Shown here piece by piece: positions 6,896 through 16,035 of a stretch of 64,000 nt of DNA. The stretch's first letter is position 1. Every line of letters begins with the position of its first letter. The position numbers were made by a program, and so were the translations under genes. The notes under the pieces were generated by a model. It had not been told where the DNA came from. It was given only the letters and a program-made list of their open reading frames with translations, and searched no databases. This DNA comes from Saprospiraceae bacterium (GTDB taxonomy: Bacteria > Bacteroidota > Bacteroidia > Chitinophagales > Saprospiraceae): positions 62,001 through 126,000 of the forward strand of contig JANQPA010000122.1 of assembly GCA_028285545.1 (NCBI GenBank), in the 5' to 3' direction.

Positions 6896-8863
6896 CTACA
6901 AACGCTCTTTTATCCAATGAATCCAACGTTGGTAAACGTCAAGCCTATGTACGGGATCCTGCGGAAAATGCCCAGGCAAAGGATAGGCGATGAATTGGGT
7001 TTCCACATCTCTATCCTTTAGATTATAATAGAGTTTGAATGACTGGGTGACAGTGACGCGGGGATCTTTGGTATTGTGTAAAATCAGCATGGGAGTTTGG
7101 ATCTGGTGTGCATAAGTAATTGGAGATTGATCCCAGTAATTCTGAGCATTATTGTTTAGCCAGGGGGAGCCTCCCAGTCCAAATCCTGACCAACGATTCA
7201 TGTCTGCCAGGTTATACCAGTCAAACCAGTCAGTTACAGAAGCTCCCGCTACTGCTGCTTTCCATACCTGATAATGAGAAGTCAACCATACCGTCATATA
7301 GCCCCCATACGACCAACCTGAGACGGCCATTCGATTTTCATCAATGACTCCCATTTCTTTTAGTTTCTCAATTCCGGCCATTACATCGCGGCCGGGACCG
7401 GCCCCCGCATCATTTACGACGGCTCGTTGATAGGCTTTACCCAGATTATTACTCCCCCTGTAGTTGGGGCGGAAAATAATCCATCCTTCAGAAGCCATCG
7501 CTTGAGCATAAGGATCAAAACCAGTTAAAGAGGCACTCATCGGCCCGCCATGAATGTAAAGGAGAAGAGGGTACGTTTGGCCATCTTCATAATCGGGTGG
7601 GTAGGTAATAACACCATCTGCTTGAAAACCATCTGTTTCCCATGTGATTTCAGAAACCTTCCCCAACTTAAATTCTGCTAAGGCCTGATTGAAGGAGGTT
7701 ATTTTTTTGGGCTGACTGTCTATGTTCCTCATATAGTAGAGCTCCAACGGCTGGTTTCCACTGGATCCAATAAAAACCAGCTCATTGGTTGCCCCAATAT
7801 GAATATCATTGGCTATGATGCCCTTAAGATTAATTTGTTTGTAGCTGCCATCATATTTGCCCACCCACATGCCTTTTTTTGTGCCGTGGTTGGCAACGAC
7901 CAAAACCCTGCCGTCAGCCAGAAAATCACAGAACTCGATATTGCGATCCAAATCAAATAAGGCTCCTTCAACAGTAGCGTTTTCTAAATTATATGTATAT
8001 AATCCGTTTGGTACGAAAAAAGGCTCATCCCCGTTGGGCTTTCGGTAAAGAATTCGTTTGCCATCTTTTGAGAAAATAGGAGCAATTACTCCAAAATTTT
8101 CAGGAAGCTCATGGGCCTCACCTGATTCGACCTCTATCCACTCCAAACGACTCCCTAGAAATTCTCCGGAATGAGGCTTTTCCTGACTCAGATAAACAAT
8201 TTTTTTGCTATCCGGGGACCATTCGAAGCCACCCGTAAAAACATTTAGCCCCCCTTCTTTTGATGTCAACCGCCGTTCCTCACCATCCATATTATATAGC
8301 CAGAGATTGACCGGTTGAGCTGGATTTTCAGCCAGATACCAATCTGTACCCACTTCAAAAGCTTTCAGGTGCTTATCTTTATCGCTTTTTTCGGGCGCTT
8401 TGTCTCGGGACAGATACCCTATCGATGTACCATCCGGGCTCCAGTGATAGGCTATCACACCAGTCTCATTTTGGGTCAACTGTCGAGCTTCTCCGCCTTC
8501 CACAGGCAGGCCGAAGATCTGTGTTTTTTGATCGGAGCCGGCAGCCAGGAATGTGATCAGGGTTCCGTCAGGAGACCATTCAGGCTGACTCACACCAGGG
8601 CGGTTATGTGTTAAGGTTTGATGGTAACCAGTTGATTTATTAATTAGGAATAGGGTGTTGATGTATTTGTTTTCTTCATAATTTGCTTTTCTGGAGACCA
8701 ATAATATGTGAGAACCATCCGGGCTAAGTCGTGGACTGCTTAACTGTTTTAATTGTTTGAGATGATCTAAGTTCAGTTTTTCTTGTCCGTAAGTCTCATG
8801 GGGATTAATGAACAAAAAATTAGAGATGAGGATAATGAAAAAGGTAGCCAACTTGTTTGTCAT
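6896..8863 (-). CDS. S9 family prolyl oligopeptidase-like peptidase
   Basis: 655 residues with an N-terminal signal peptide. Residues about 35-370 form a WD40/TolB-like beta-propeller with repeated SPDG motifs (LSPDGSHILLVS, WSPDGTLITFL, WSPDGTSIGYL). The C-terminal alpha/beta hydrolase domain carries the nucleophile in GWSYGGYM (Ser518), the acid in NTKDPRV (Asp600) and the base in PGHFP (His632). It is probably a periplasmic acylaminoacyl- or dipeptidyl-peptidase. The M20 peptidase gene follows 65 bp downstream on the same strand, which suggests a shared peptide-degradation role. Confidence 0.95.
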   Translation of the reverse strand: MTNKLATFFIILISNFLFINPHETYGQEKLNLDHLKQLKQLSSPRLSPDGSHILLVSRKANYEENKYINTLFLINKSTGYHQTLTHNRPGVSQPEWSPDGTLITFLAAGSDQKTQIFGLPVEGGEARQLTQNETGVIAYHWSPDGTSIGYLSRDKAPEKSDKDKHLKAFEVGTDWYLAENPAQPVNLWLYNMDGEERRLTSKEGGLNVFTGGFEWSPDSKKIVYLSQEKPHSGEFLGSRLEWIEVESGEAHELPENFGVIAPIFSKDGKRILYRKPNGDEPFFVPNGLYTYNLENATVEGALFDLDRNIEFCDFLADGRVLVVANHGTKKGMWVGKYDGSYKQINLKGIIANDIHIGATNELVFIGSSGNQPLELYYMRNIDSQPKKITSFNQALAEFKLGKVSEITWETDGFQADGVITYPPDYEDGQTYPLLLYIHGGPMSASLTGFDPYAQAMASEGWIIFRPNYRGSNNLGKAYQRAVVNDAGAGPGRDVMAGIEKLKEMGVIDENRMAVSGWSYGGYMTVWLTSHYQVWKAAVAGASVTDWFDWYNLADMNRWSGFGLGGSPWLNNNAQNYWDQSPITYAHQIQTPMLILHNTKDPRVTVTQSFKLYYNLKDRDVETQFIAYPLPGHFPQDPVHRLDVYQRWIHWIKERL

Positions 8864-9080
8864 AATAAAGGTTTTTTTGTCTCACCAAAATATGAAACTC
8901 CAATTTTTGCAGTTTCAAATTGGACACCTTTAAAGATAAGATTTTCACAGCAGTTCGATTATTGGTTGATTTTTTTTTGATCCTAAGACTTTTTGTTGCT
9001 ATAATCCTATAATTAGCAGATGCAATGAATAAGCACTTATTTAATTCAATAAGTGAGTTCCACCTGTTAAAAATTTATTA

Positions 9081-9114
9081 TTAACTGACCTTTCGCTTGC
9101 GAAAGGTCAGTTAA
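9081..9114 (-). terminator. Perfect 16-bp hairpin at the 3' end of the 9107 gene
   Basis: Arms TTAACTGACCTTTCGC and GCGAAAGGTCAGTTAA are perfectly complementary around 2 nt. The hairpin includes the stop codon of the minus-strand gene 9107-9526 and is followed on that strand by an AT-rich run ending in TTTTT. It probably terminates or stabilises that transcript. Confidence 0.6.
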
Positions 9115-9526
9115 CAAGTATCAAAAGGTAGGCTGCCAAATAACAAACCAAACTTATGGAAACCCCCATATAGGGTATATTAAACCAATATTTTTTAGCT
9201 AGCCATACATAAAAACCTACCGTAATGATATTGAAAATAAAAAAGAAATGGTCAGATTGGAAAACGGGAAAGTAAACAGCTGCCAAATAAATATTCATTA
9301 TCCCTATGAACATGGCACCACTACTATGACTGGCATTAAAACCTATCCATGCTTTCCACATGGTGGTCCCTCTGGTAAGAATCGGATGGGAAACTTTCAT
9401 CTCAGAAATTAAACCTTCATTTTTGGAGGAGAATTTATCGCTAAAGAAAGTATAAAACAAATGAATGCTTCCTAAAATTAAAAGGATCAAGGAACCTAGT
9501 ATCCAAAGATATTTTGCTATCATCAT
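9107..9526 (-). CDS. Small four-helix membrane protein, unknown function
   Basis: 139 residues with four predicted membrane segments (about 5-27, 62-85, 92-112, 118-137). The conserved-looking patch WIGFNASHSSGAMFIG lies in the second segment. It resembles small Bacteroidota/Leptospira membrane proteins of the LIC_13387 type, but this is only a recollection of sequence style. Its start overlaps the end of the S41 peptidase gene by 4 nt (ATGA), so the two are translationally coupled. Confidence 0.75.
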   Translation of the reverse strand: MMIAKYLWILGSLILLILGSIHLFYTFFSDKFSSKNEGLISEMKVSHPILTRGTTMWKAWIGFNASHSSGAMFIGIMNIYLAAVYFPVFQSDHFFFIFNIITVGFYVWLAKKYWFNIPYMGVSISLVCYLAAYLLILVN

Positions 9527-10548
9527 TTATGTTTTAACCAATTAAGGGCTTCCAATATTCCTATATCCTTTTCTTTATCAACTTCTACTTCGAAAACAAT
9601 TTCTTTATCTGGTTTGACATGATCCATGTAAGGATTGCCATTTCTATCACAATATACACCGGTACTGATTACTAAAGCAATTTTATTGTCTATGATCTCC
9701 CAACTGTTATTAGTGGTAAAACCTCCTGTTTTTTCGCCGAAAATCTTGGTGTTCTTTTGCCCTTTAAAAGCGACGGCTACAAATTCACCAGAACTCCAGG
9801 TCCATCGACTGGTTAGAATAGCAATTTTAGGATTTTGAATTTTGGGTTGATCATCCATTTCAAAAGCTTTGACTCCAGCATACCAAAAATCCCCATCCTT
9901 AATTTCTGCGGTAGCTTGAATTTCTCCATTTTTATCCTGGATGCTTACTACTTTTTGAGTATCCAGTAACGGCGCCAGACCTGCCAGCATGACATTGACA
10001 TTACCTCCCCCATTATATCGCAAATCAATAATCCATTGGTTCACTCCCTTTTGATGCAATTCTTTAAGGGCATTTCTTATTCTTTCTGCTTCTTTTTGTC
10101 CGTCAACATTGGGTCCGATACCTACCACTTTTAAATAGCCGATGTTGTTCCCAAGAAGGTCATGCTCAAACCTGGAGTTGACATCATTGACTATTTTCCA
10201 TATTTCAGGGGCAAATGTTCTATCATCTTTTCTCCGGGTATTTTGATGATCCGTAAAACTGGCCAAGATGGAGTAGTCTGACATTTTCCGAATATGACCA
10301 TGATGATCTCTTAATCCATTTAATAGGGCTTCAAAAGCCGGTTTTAATTCTTCTGTTGTAGTGGCTTCCCTGGCCGCTGAGTTTATCTTGGCGGTCAAAG
10401 AATCCCAGTTGACGGTATTGGAATAAAAAGAGATTTCTTTTGTTTTGGAGATAGCGGATTGTAAAATTTGCTGGGTATTTAGATCTTCCTTTTGTCCAAA
10501 GATTAAAATGGAGGACATAAATATTAACAGGATCAAAAGATGCTTCAT
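9523..10548 (-). CDS. S41 family (C-terminal processing-like) peptidase, secreted
   Basis: 341 residues with a signal peptide ending near FGQ. The S41/tail-specific protease domain is shown by WIIDLRYNGGGNV (172-184), TSRWTWSSGEF with the probable nucleophile at Ser252 or Ser253, and FGEKTGG (270-276). There is no obvious PDZ domain, so it is the short form of the family. It probably acts in the periplasm. It overlaps the following small membrane protein gene by 4 nt, so the two likely form an operon. Confidence 0.9.
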   Translation of the reverse strand: MKHLLILLIFMSSILIFGQKEDLNTQQILQSAISKTKEISFYSNTVNWDSLTAKINSAAREATTTEELKPAFEALLNGLRDHHGHIRKMSDYSILASFTDHQNTRRKDDRTFAPEIWKIVNDVNSRFEHDLLGNNIGYLKVVGIGPNVDGQKEAERIRNALKELHQKGVNQWIIDLRYNGGGNVNVMLAGLAPLLDTQKVVSIQDKNGEIQATAEIKDGDFWYAGVKAFEMDDQPKIQNPKIAILTSRWTWSSGEFVAVAFKGQKNTKIFGEKTGGFTTNNSWEIIDNKIALVISTGVYCDRNGNPYMDHVKPDKEIVFEVEVDKEKDIGILEALNWLKHK

Positions 10549-10628
10549 GATGTATTAATTTTTTTGACACGGGCTAAAGCACACAGATTTTTACTGTTTT
10601 GGTCAGTGCTAAGTGGAACTTAGGTTAA

Positions 10629-12455
10629 TTATTTAAGGGTTTTTGCTGAGGTGGTTTGGTCTACAAATAAGATACCATCAAATTGATATGGAATAGAATA
10701 GCGGGTCCAGTAACCATATTCGATGTTGACGTGGTTGGCAAATCGCATGCGAAGGGCTTTTGTTAACCATTTTTGAGATTTAGCTTTGCTCAGGTCCAGG
10801 ATCATTCCTGCAGATTTGTTCTTTAAGGCCAAATGGTGCAAAGCTTCATCCAAGGTACCTTGAGGGCTTTTATGAAGGGGGCACTTAACCTGTTTGAAGT
10901 TTTGATAATTGATCATTCCTCGGTAATCACCTTCATAAGTAGAAATGGCATAGGCTTTGTAATCATCCCCATATTTTTGACTTAAATGCCTTCCCATAGA
11001 GCGCCCCCAATAAATATTCAGGTCATTATCAGGATGATCTCCTCTGCTAATATGATAGTCATGTGCCCAGATTAGCATTCGGGTATCTGGTTTTTCATGA
11101 GATAAAAACCAGGAAATGTTTTCGGCCATAGCTTCATCTCTGTAAAAGGAAAGAAAGCCTTTATGAGCGTTTTCTGCAAATTGTTTTACCAGATTAGCGT
11201 ATTGAATACCCCAGTATACCTTGCTGCTGTCTACCTTTGTTTTGACCTCCTTTAGCCATTGTTTTTCTTGACTTTGGATACTTTCAAAAGCTTTTGAAGC
11301 ATTTTTGTACCATTCAAGTTTAACACTTTCGGATACGGTGAACTGATTGCTCCCATTTTTTTTCAAATCTGTTAGTAAAACAGAGGTTGATTTTAATAAG
11401 GATGGGGATTTTTTTTCCAAAAATGAAAACAAACTATCTAAAGGAGTATATAGATCTTGCATATCGTATCCTACAAATTGCACAAGATTTTCAGGATGCT
11501 GTTGGTTATAATCCCGTACCCATTCGATCATGTTTAAAACTTCGGTATTATACCAGACCATAAATATGCCTCTCATACTTCCTTTTGCCGTTCCCTGCCC
11601 ACTCAATACGTATTGATTAATATTTTCAACCGTAAGCATATTGCCCTCTATACCAAAGATTCTAACCCCAAGTTCTTTTACTGCAAAAGCCAAAACTCGA
11701 TGTTTGAGCCGAAAAAACTCGCTGGTGCCATGGGTCGCTTCACCCAGGGCAATTATCCTGGCATTTCCAATCATCTTTTTCAGAGGAGCCAGATCTTCAA
11801 AGGAATGATTTGGAAGGGCATCAACAGCTAGTAGGGGAGAGGAAGCCTTTTTGATCCAGTTCAATTGTTTCTTTGAAAAGGGTTCTGCAATTTGGACTTC
11901 AGTGTATTCTTTGTTATTTGATGAAAGACGAAAGTCATCAAACCAAACGTTACCACTGCCCTGGTAATGAAGACCAAAAGAGATGGAAGTGGTGGTATCC
12001 GGAACAAAAAAATCAAGAGAAATATTCTGCCAATCTGTGGTGTTGGAAAATTGCTGACTGATCTTTGCTTTATCATCCTCAGTAGAAGTATTTAGGGAAA
12101 CGTAGGCTGAACCATTTAAGTCTTTGGTCTTTATTTTGCCTCGGAGATTTATGGTTTTATTGCGAAATTCAAATGGCTCGATCCCAAAGACTATTTTTTC
12201 GCTTGCATCTTGGGTATTGTTATTAATTTTTAGGCTGTATTTTCCCTCTACTCTTATTACACTATCCATATTTAAAGTGGTGGAGGTACCCGATTCCACT
12301 TCCCATCCCCAGGGTCTTACTGGGTGTTCGATGCTGGTTTTTTCAAAATTTAGATTTAAAAGCTGCTGAGAAAAAGCCTTTGAATAAAAAATGAACATTA
12401 TTGAGAGCAGAAAAAATGTTTTTATCGCTAAATAAGATGACTTGGATATTTTCAT
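10629..12455 (-). CDS. Erythromycin esterase family protein with N-terminal beta domain
   Basis: 608 residues from the ATG at 12455, chosen because it directly precedes a signal peptide (MKISKSSYLAIKTFF to KAFSQ). An upstream ATG at 12509 would bury it. Residues about 30-185 look like a carbohydrate-binding-type beta-sandwich (NVWFDDFRLSS). The rest is an erythromycin-esterase-like domain with IIALGEATHGTSEFF (His242), GIEGN (Glu270) and a later WAHDYHISRGDHPD. These residues match the catalytic histidine/glutamate set of EreA-type enzymes. The real substrate is unknown, and macrolide resistance should not be assumed. The AraC-type regulator gene 12556-13686 lies just upstream on the same strand. 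Confidence 0.88.
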   Translation of the reverse strand: MKISKSSYLAIKTFFLLSIMFIFYSKAFSQQLLNLNFEKTSIEHPVRPWGWEVESGTSTTLNMDSVIRVEGKYSLKINNNTQDASEKIVFGIEPFEFRNKTINLRGKIKTKDLNGSAYVSLNTSTEDDKAKISQQFSNTTDWQNISLDFFVPDTTTSISFGLHYQGSGNVWFDDFRLSSNNKEYTEVQIAEPFSKKQLNWIKKASSPLLAVDALPNHSFEDLAPLKKMIGNARIIALGEATHGTSEFFRLKHRVLAFAVKELGVRIFGIEGNMLTVENINQYVLSGQGTAKGSMRGIFMVWYNTEVLNMIEWVRDYNQQHPENLVQFVGYDMQDLYTPLDSLFSFLEKKSPSLLKSTSVLLTDLKKNGSNQFTVSESVKLEWYKNASKAFESIQSQEKQWLKEVKTKVDSSKVYWGIQYANLVKQFAENAHKGFLSFYRDEAMAENISWFLSHEKPDTRMLIWAHDYHISRGDHPDNDLNIYWGRSMGRHLSQKYGDDYKAYAISTYEGDYRGMINYQNFKQVKCPLHKSPQGTLDEALHHLALKNKSAGMILDLSKAKSQKWLTKALRMRFANHVNIEYGYWTRYSIPYQFDGILFVDQTTSAKTLK

Positions 12456-12555
12456 AAGAAACAAAATTTTTTTTGCCGATAATATCCAGGTGTTTCGGTG
12501 GGTGACCAAGTATAATCGAGTAAAAGACGTCCAAGAAAAGGGATGTTGGACGCTT

Positions 12556-13686
12556 TTAATCCGATTTTTGGGCCTTTTTATACTCTGAAGGAGTGAGGCC
12601 CACTAATTTTTTAAAAGTAAGATTAAAAGAAGATTTGGAACTAAATCCTGCTTGCTCACCAAGCGCTACCAAAGTATATTTTTGACCCTCATTAGAGTTG
12701 ATCAGTTCCTTGACCTTATTGACTCTATATTGATTGATATAATCCGAAAAATTTCGCTGATGCACTTCATTAATATGATTGGATAGATCCTTTTCAGGAA
12801 TTCCTAATTGAAGGGCTATTTCAGAAATGGTGATTTTTTTATTTCTATAGATCTCCTGAACATCCATCAAGTCCATCAATTTTTTCTCTATAAAATCTGA
12901 TTTGGCAGGTAAACGATTAATCTCTTCCGTACTAAAACCAGTAGACAAAAGACGTGGTTTGACATAGCCGATGTAACCGATATAATAGATAAAAGCAGAA
13001 TTTAAGATGAAGTTCGGGTAGTAAAACAAGAGGGTTTCCTGACCATTATGGATAATCAGATCTGTAGCATACAACACCAGATCTATGATCAGCATTCCTA
13101 AAAATGCCTTGGAAAACAATTTCAGCCAGTTAATATTCTTAATTTTCTTCGGATGATCCTTAAGTGAAATTTGTTTTTTATTCAATAGGCCCAAAGCCAA
13201 TATCACCAGTATTATGGTATACGCTAAGTAGAAGAATTCATTAATTCGGAAGAAGTTGGAATTAATCACGACTCTGGCTATGCGATAACTATTTTCAAAG
13301 ACCGAAATTGAAAACCAATAAAGGTGTAAAAGAGCATACAGGAGAGCAGGAAGGAAAAGCCACAAATCCATCTTTCTTGCCACTTTATTTTTCTTATTGA
13401 TAAAGCTATATTTTACAAATAAGAAAAAGCTAGCCCCGATTAAATATTTATAAGGAAAGGGAAACAGATACAAAGGTTTATAAATTTCGAGAACCTTAGC
13501 ATCAATTAAAAAATAAAAAAGGTTGAGAAAGCTTAATGAAAAGAGAAAGAGAATGAAATAATTCATTCCTAGTGGATTGGCCTTTCTTTTTTGGTACAAG
13601 ACGGCACAAAGCATAAATCCCTGGATGGCTCCAAATAAGATAATGAAGTTTATGATGCTTAGTTTTACTTCCATTTTCGATATCAA
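12556..13686 (-). CDS. Membrane-anchored AraC family transcriptional regulator
   Basis: 376 residues. About seven hydrophobic segments fill residues 8-255, followed by an AraC-type double helix-turn-helix at about 275-370 (ITISEIALQLGIPEKDLSNHI, then FSSKSSFNLTFKKLVGLTPSEYKK). This architecture is common in Bacteroidota and couples a membrane sensor to DNA binding. Translation may start at Met1 or Met5. It lies 100 bp upstream of the erythromycin-esterase-like gene and may control it. A nested inverted repeat (13703-13785) lies just upstream of its start. Confidence 0.9.
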   Translation of the reverse strand: MISKMEVKLSIINFIILFGAIQGFMLCAVLYQKRKANPLGMNYFILFLFSLSFLNLFYFLIDAKVLEIYKPLYLFPFPYKYLIGASFFLFVKYSFINKKNKVARKMDLWLFLPALLYALLHLYWFSISVFENSYRIARVVINSNFFRINEFFYLAYTIILVILALGLLNKKQISLKDHPKKIKNINWLKLFSKAFLGMLIIDLVLYATDLIIHNGQETLLFYYPNFILNSAFIYYIGYIGYVKPRLLSTGFSTEEINRLPAKSDFIEKKLMDLMDVQEIYRNKKITISEIALQLGIPEKDLSNHINEVHQRNFSDYINQYRVNKVKELINSNEGQKYTLVALGEQAGFSSKSSFNLTFKKLVGLTPSEYKKAQKSD

Positions 13687-13702
13687 ATTCAGGGAAGCAA
13701 AG

Positions 13703-13785
13703 GATTACTAAGCTTGGAAAGATTGGTAAGCCTTTGCGAATCAGTAGATTACCAATCCCTACATTTCATTTCGGGCTTAGTAATC
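13703..13785. repeat. Nested inverted repeat upstream of the AraC gene
   Basis: Outer arms GATTACTAAGC (13703-13713) and GCTTAGTAATC (13775-13785) enclose inner arms GATTGGTAA (13721-13729) and TTACCAATC (13749-13757). The structure lies 17 bp before the regulator start and after the cyclase gene end, so it could be an operator, a leader structure or a small mobile palindrome. Confidence 0.6.
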
Positions 13786-13932
13786 TAATTGTATCCAAGT
13801 TTCATATATCCTTATAATAAGGCCTTTAGTTTCCCCAACTAATAATACTGCTAATAAAGAAAAAATTACTTAAATGTGAAGAAAAGAAAAACACTTTATC
13901 CCTCTTGAGGTAAATCCGATAACATCTCAGTT

Positions 13933-14973
13933 TTATTCAGAAACAGAGTAAATATTTACTTTCTTTTGTTTTCCCCTCAATAATATAGAACCTACATTGT
14001 CTAATTGGTAATGATTTGATTTGATAAGATTTTTGAGCGATTCAGAGATCAGAAGTTCCGCTCCTAAATTATTACACTGCCCTTGAATTCTTGCTGCTGT
14101 ATTTATAGTATCTCCATGATAAGCAATTTCTTTCTTGTATTTTCCAATTTCTGTGACCATGACTTTTCCGACATGAATTCCAGCTTTGAAAAATGGGTTT
14201 ACACCATATTTAGTCTGATAGTATTCTCCTCTTTGATCTAATTGATGTTTAAAACGAAAAAAGGCTTTGAGGAAATTGTCTTCCATTACTTTAGATAAAT
14301 TCCAGGTTAGAACAGCTTCATCACCAACATATTGGTAGATTTCTGCACCATCTTCAACCACTACTCCAAGGTCATTGAAACAGTCTTGGATAAGAGAACT
14401 ATACACTTTATGCCCCAATTTTTCAGCCAGCTGAGTAGAAGATTTAAGATCCAAAATCATGAATATTCGTGTTTCTTCTCTTGGATGATAAAATTTACCC
14501 ATCAATAATTTAGAAAGATTACCACTCCCTATCATCAAATTAAATTGTCGGATAATGTTGATCAAAAGATCTACTGAAAGGACATAAAAGTAAACAGCAA
14601 AACTTCCCTTCTGAAATAAAAAACTCATCATATCAAAACCGGTTCCAAAATAAAACCGATAGATAGCAAAAGAAACAAGCATGAGCAGTAAAAGGAAAAT
14701 TGTAGCATAAACCAACCTCAAGGCAAGGAAACGCAAAATAGGAATTCTTTTGAAGATTTTCTCTTCCATCCATACCTGGGTAATGCCAGATAGCAGACCC
14801 ATAATTGGTCCCAGGGTAAAGACGATTTTTATACTTGAATTGAAGTCGAATTTTAGGCTCCCTTGCTCAATAGTACCCATTCCTCTCACAATGGCAAGAA
14901 AAATAAAAGAAAGCGTCCAACCAATGCAGTAATCTCGGATTACCCTCCATTTTCTTTTATTATAGAACATCAA
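13933..14973 (-). CDS. Membrane adenylate/guanylate cyclase (class III), paralogue
   Basis: 346 residues. The first 150 hold about four hydrophobic helices, and the rest is a class III cyclase domain: IFMILDLKSSTQLAEKLG with metal Asp175, YQYVGDEAVLTW with Asp218, FKAGIHVGKVMVTEIG and HGDTINTAARIQ. It ends in GSILLRGKQKKVNIYSV, closely like the end of the protein at 4174-5265 (VLRGKQQKVLLYTV), so the two are paralogues with diverged membrane parts. Two adjacent ATG codons could start translation. Confidence 0.9.
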   Translation of the reverse strand: MMFYNKRKWRVIRDYCIGWTLSFIFLAIVRGMGTIEQGSLKFDFNSSIKIVFTLGPIMGLLSGITQVWMEEKIFKRIPILRFLALRLVYATIFLLLLMLVSFAIYRFYFGTGFDMMSFLFQKGSFAVYFYVLSVDLLINIIRQFNLMIGSGNLSKLLMGKFYHPREETRIFMILDLKSSTQLAEKLGHKVYSSLIQDCFNDLGVVVEDGAEIYQYVGDEAVLTWNLSKVMEDNFLKAFFRFKHQLDQRGEYYQTKYGVNPFFKAGIHVGKVMVTEIGKYKKEIAYHGDTINTAARIQGQCNNLGAELLISESLKNLIKSNHYQLDNVGSILLRGKQKKVNIYSVSE

Positions 14974-15204
14974 AATAATGGTTTTAAAAATTAAAGTAGG
15001 ATGTCTTAGCCTTATTGGTTAATATTTTACTTTGTACATTAAGTTTTATGATTCTTCCTTTCTAAAAACTAATTTTTCGATTCCGAAGTCAATAGTGTTA
15101 GGAGAAATTCTCTCAATCTCCATACTGAATGGAGCAATAAATTTTGAGAAAAAAATAGATTTTCATTCATCAAACAAAGAGGAGAATGGCAAATGCTTAA
15201 AGAT

Positions 15205-16035
15205 TTACTCCTCCTCCATACCTCTTTTTAATAGTTTTAATAATCCTTGTTTTTCTTCCAGAGTCTCTTTAGAATTGTCAATAATCATGCGCTCAGCTAG
15301 TGAACTAGATAGATCTATCCCTCTTTGAAGTATATCCACCACTCTTGCTATAAGCTTATTACTATCTTTAATTAAATGGTACATCTCTCGACCGATTACA
15401 ATCACGCCAATTTCCTCATGTGATAATTCCTGCTCATAAAGGTTATGATATTTATTCCAGATTAAATCTGCTTCTACATGAGGATAATTATTTATAATAT
15501 AGGCAATATCTAATGGATCTTTTGATCGATATATCGGCCTATCATCAAATGCAATTAATTTCAGCAGAACCACAGAGGGAATGGTACATATGTTAAGTGT
15601 TTGACTTCCAATTTGAACGGATCTGATGCCATTTTGATAAACTTCTTTAAACCCATCTAGCTTAATATTAGTTAAGCCTTTGCTCTCAATTAATAATTTG
15701 CTATTGTTTTCAATTTCTCCAAAAGGCAAAAAATCTACTGGTGTTCCATCAGGTGATATTAAACAAAATACATTTTCCTGGGACTGTACATAGCCGAAAT
15801 TTTGAATCATCTTGGATTTTAATTGAATATATCTATTCTCATCCGGTAGATAAACACCAAAGTCAACATCCTTTGTGCCTTGAGGAGGTAAATCATTTTC
15901 AAGATACCAGTAATTTCGTGCTAAGGCACCCACTCCGAAAAACTCAATTTCTAATTCGTTAGAGGCTTGAATAGTATCAGAAATGATCTTTTTTAAATTA
16001 GGGTTGCCCAATGCTTCATATAGAGTGATAGACAT
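15205..16035 (-). CDS. AbiEii-like nucleotidyltransferase (toxin candidate)
   Basis: 276 residues. The nucleotidyltransferase fold is shown by GVGALARNYW (34-43) and TKDVDFGV (54-61), with catalytic Asp56 and Asp58 of the DxD motif, then PVDFLPFGEI as a likely third strand. It matches the layout of AbiEii-type toxins and related NTases of type IV toxin-antitoxin/phage-abortive systems. Its start overlaps the end of the AbiEi-like gene by 20 nt, so the two are translationally coupled with the antitoxin candidate first, as in known AbiE operons. Toxicity is inferred. Confidence 0.8.
   Translation of the reverse strand: MSITLYEALGNPNLKKIISDTIQASNELEIEFFGVGALARNYWYLENDLPPQGTKDVDFGVYLPDENRYIQLKSKMIQNFGYVQSQENVFCLISPDGTPVDFLPFGEIENNSKLLIESKGLTNIKLDGFKEVYQNGIRSVQIGSQTLNICTIPSVVLLKLIAFDDRPIYRSKDPLDIAYIINNYPHVEADLIWNKYHNLYEQELSHEEIGVIVIGREMYHLIKDSNKLIARVVDILQRGIDLSSSLAERMIIDNSKETLEEKQGLLKLLKRGMEEE

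Noticed and set aside
10629..12455. Macrolide resistance gene
   Set aside because: Only the family fold is shown. EreA-like proteins in environmental Bacteroidota have mostly unknown substrates.
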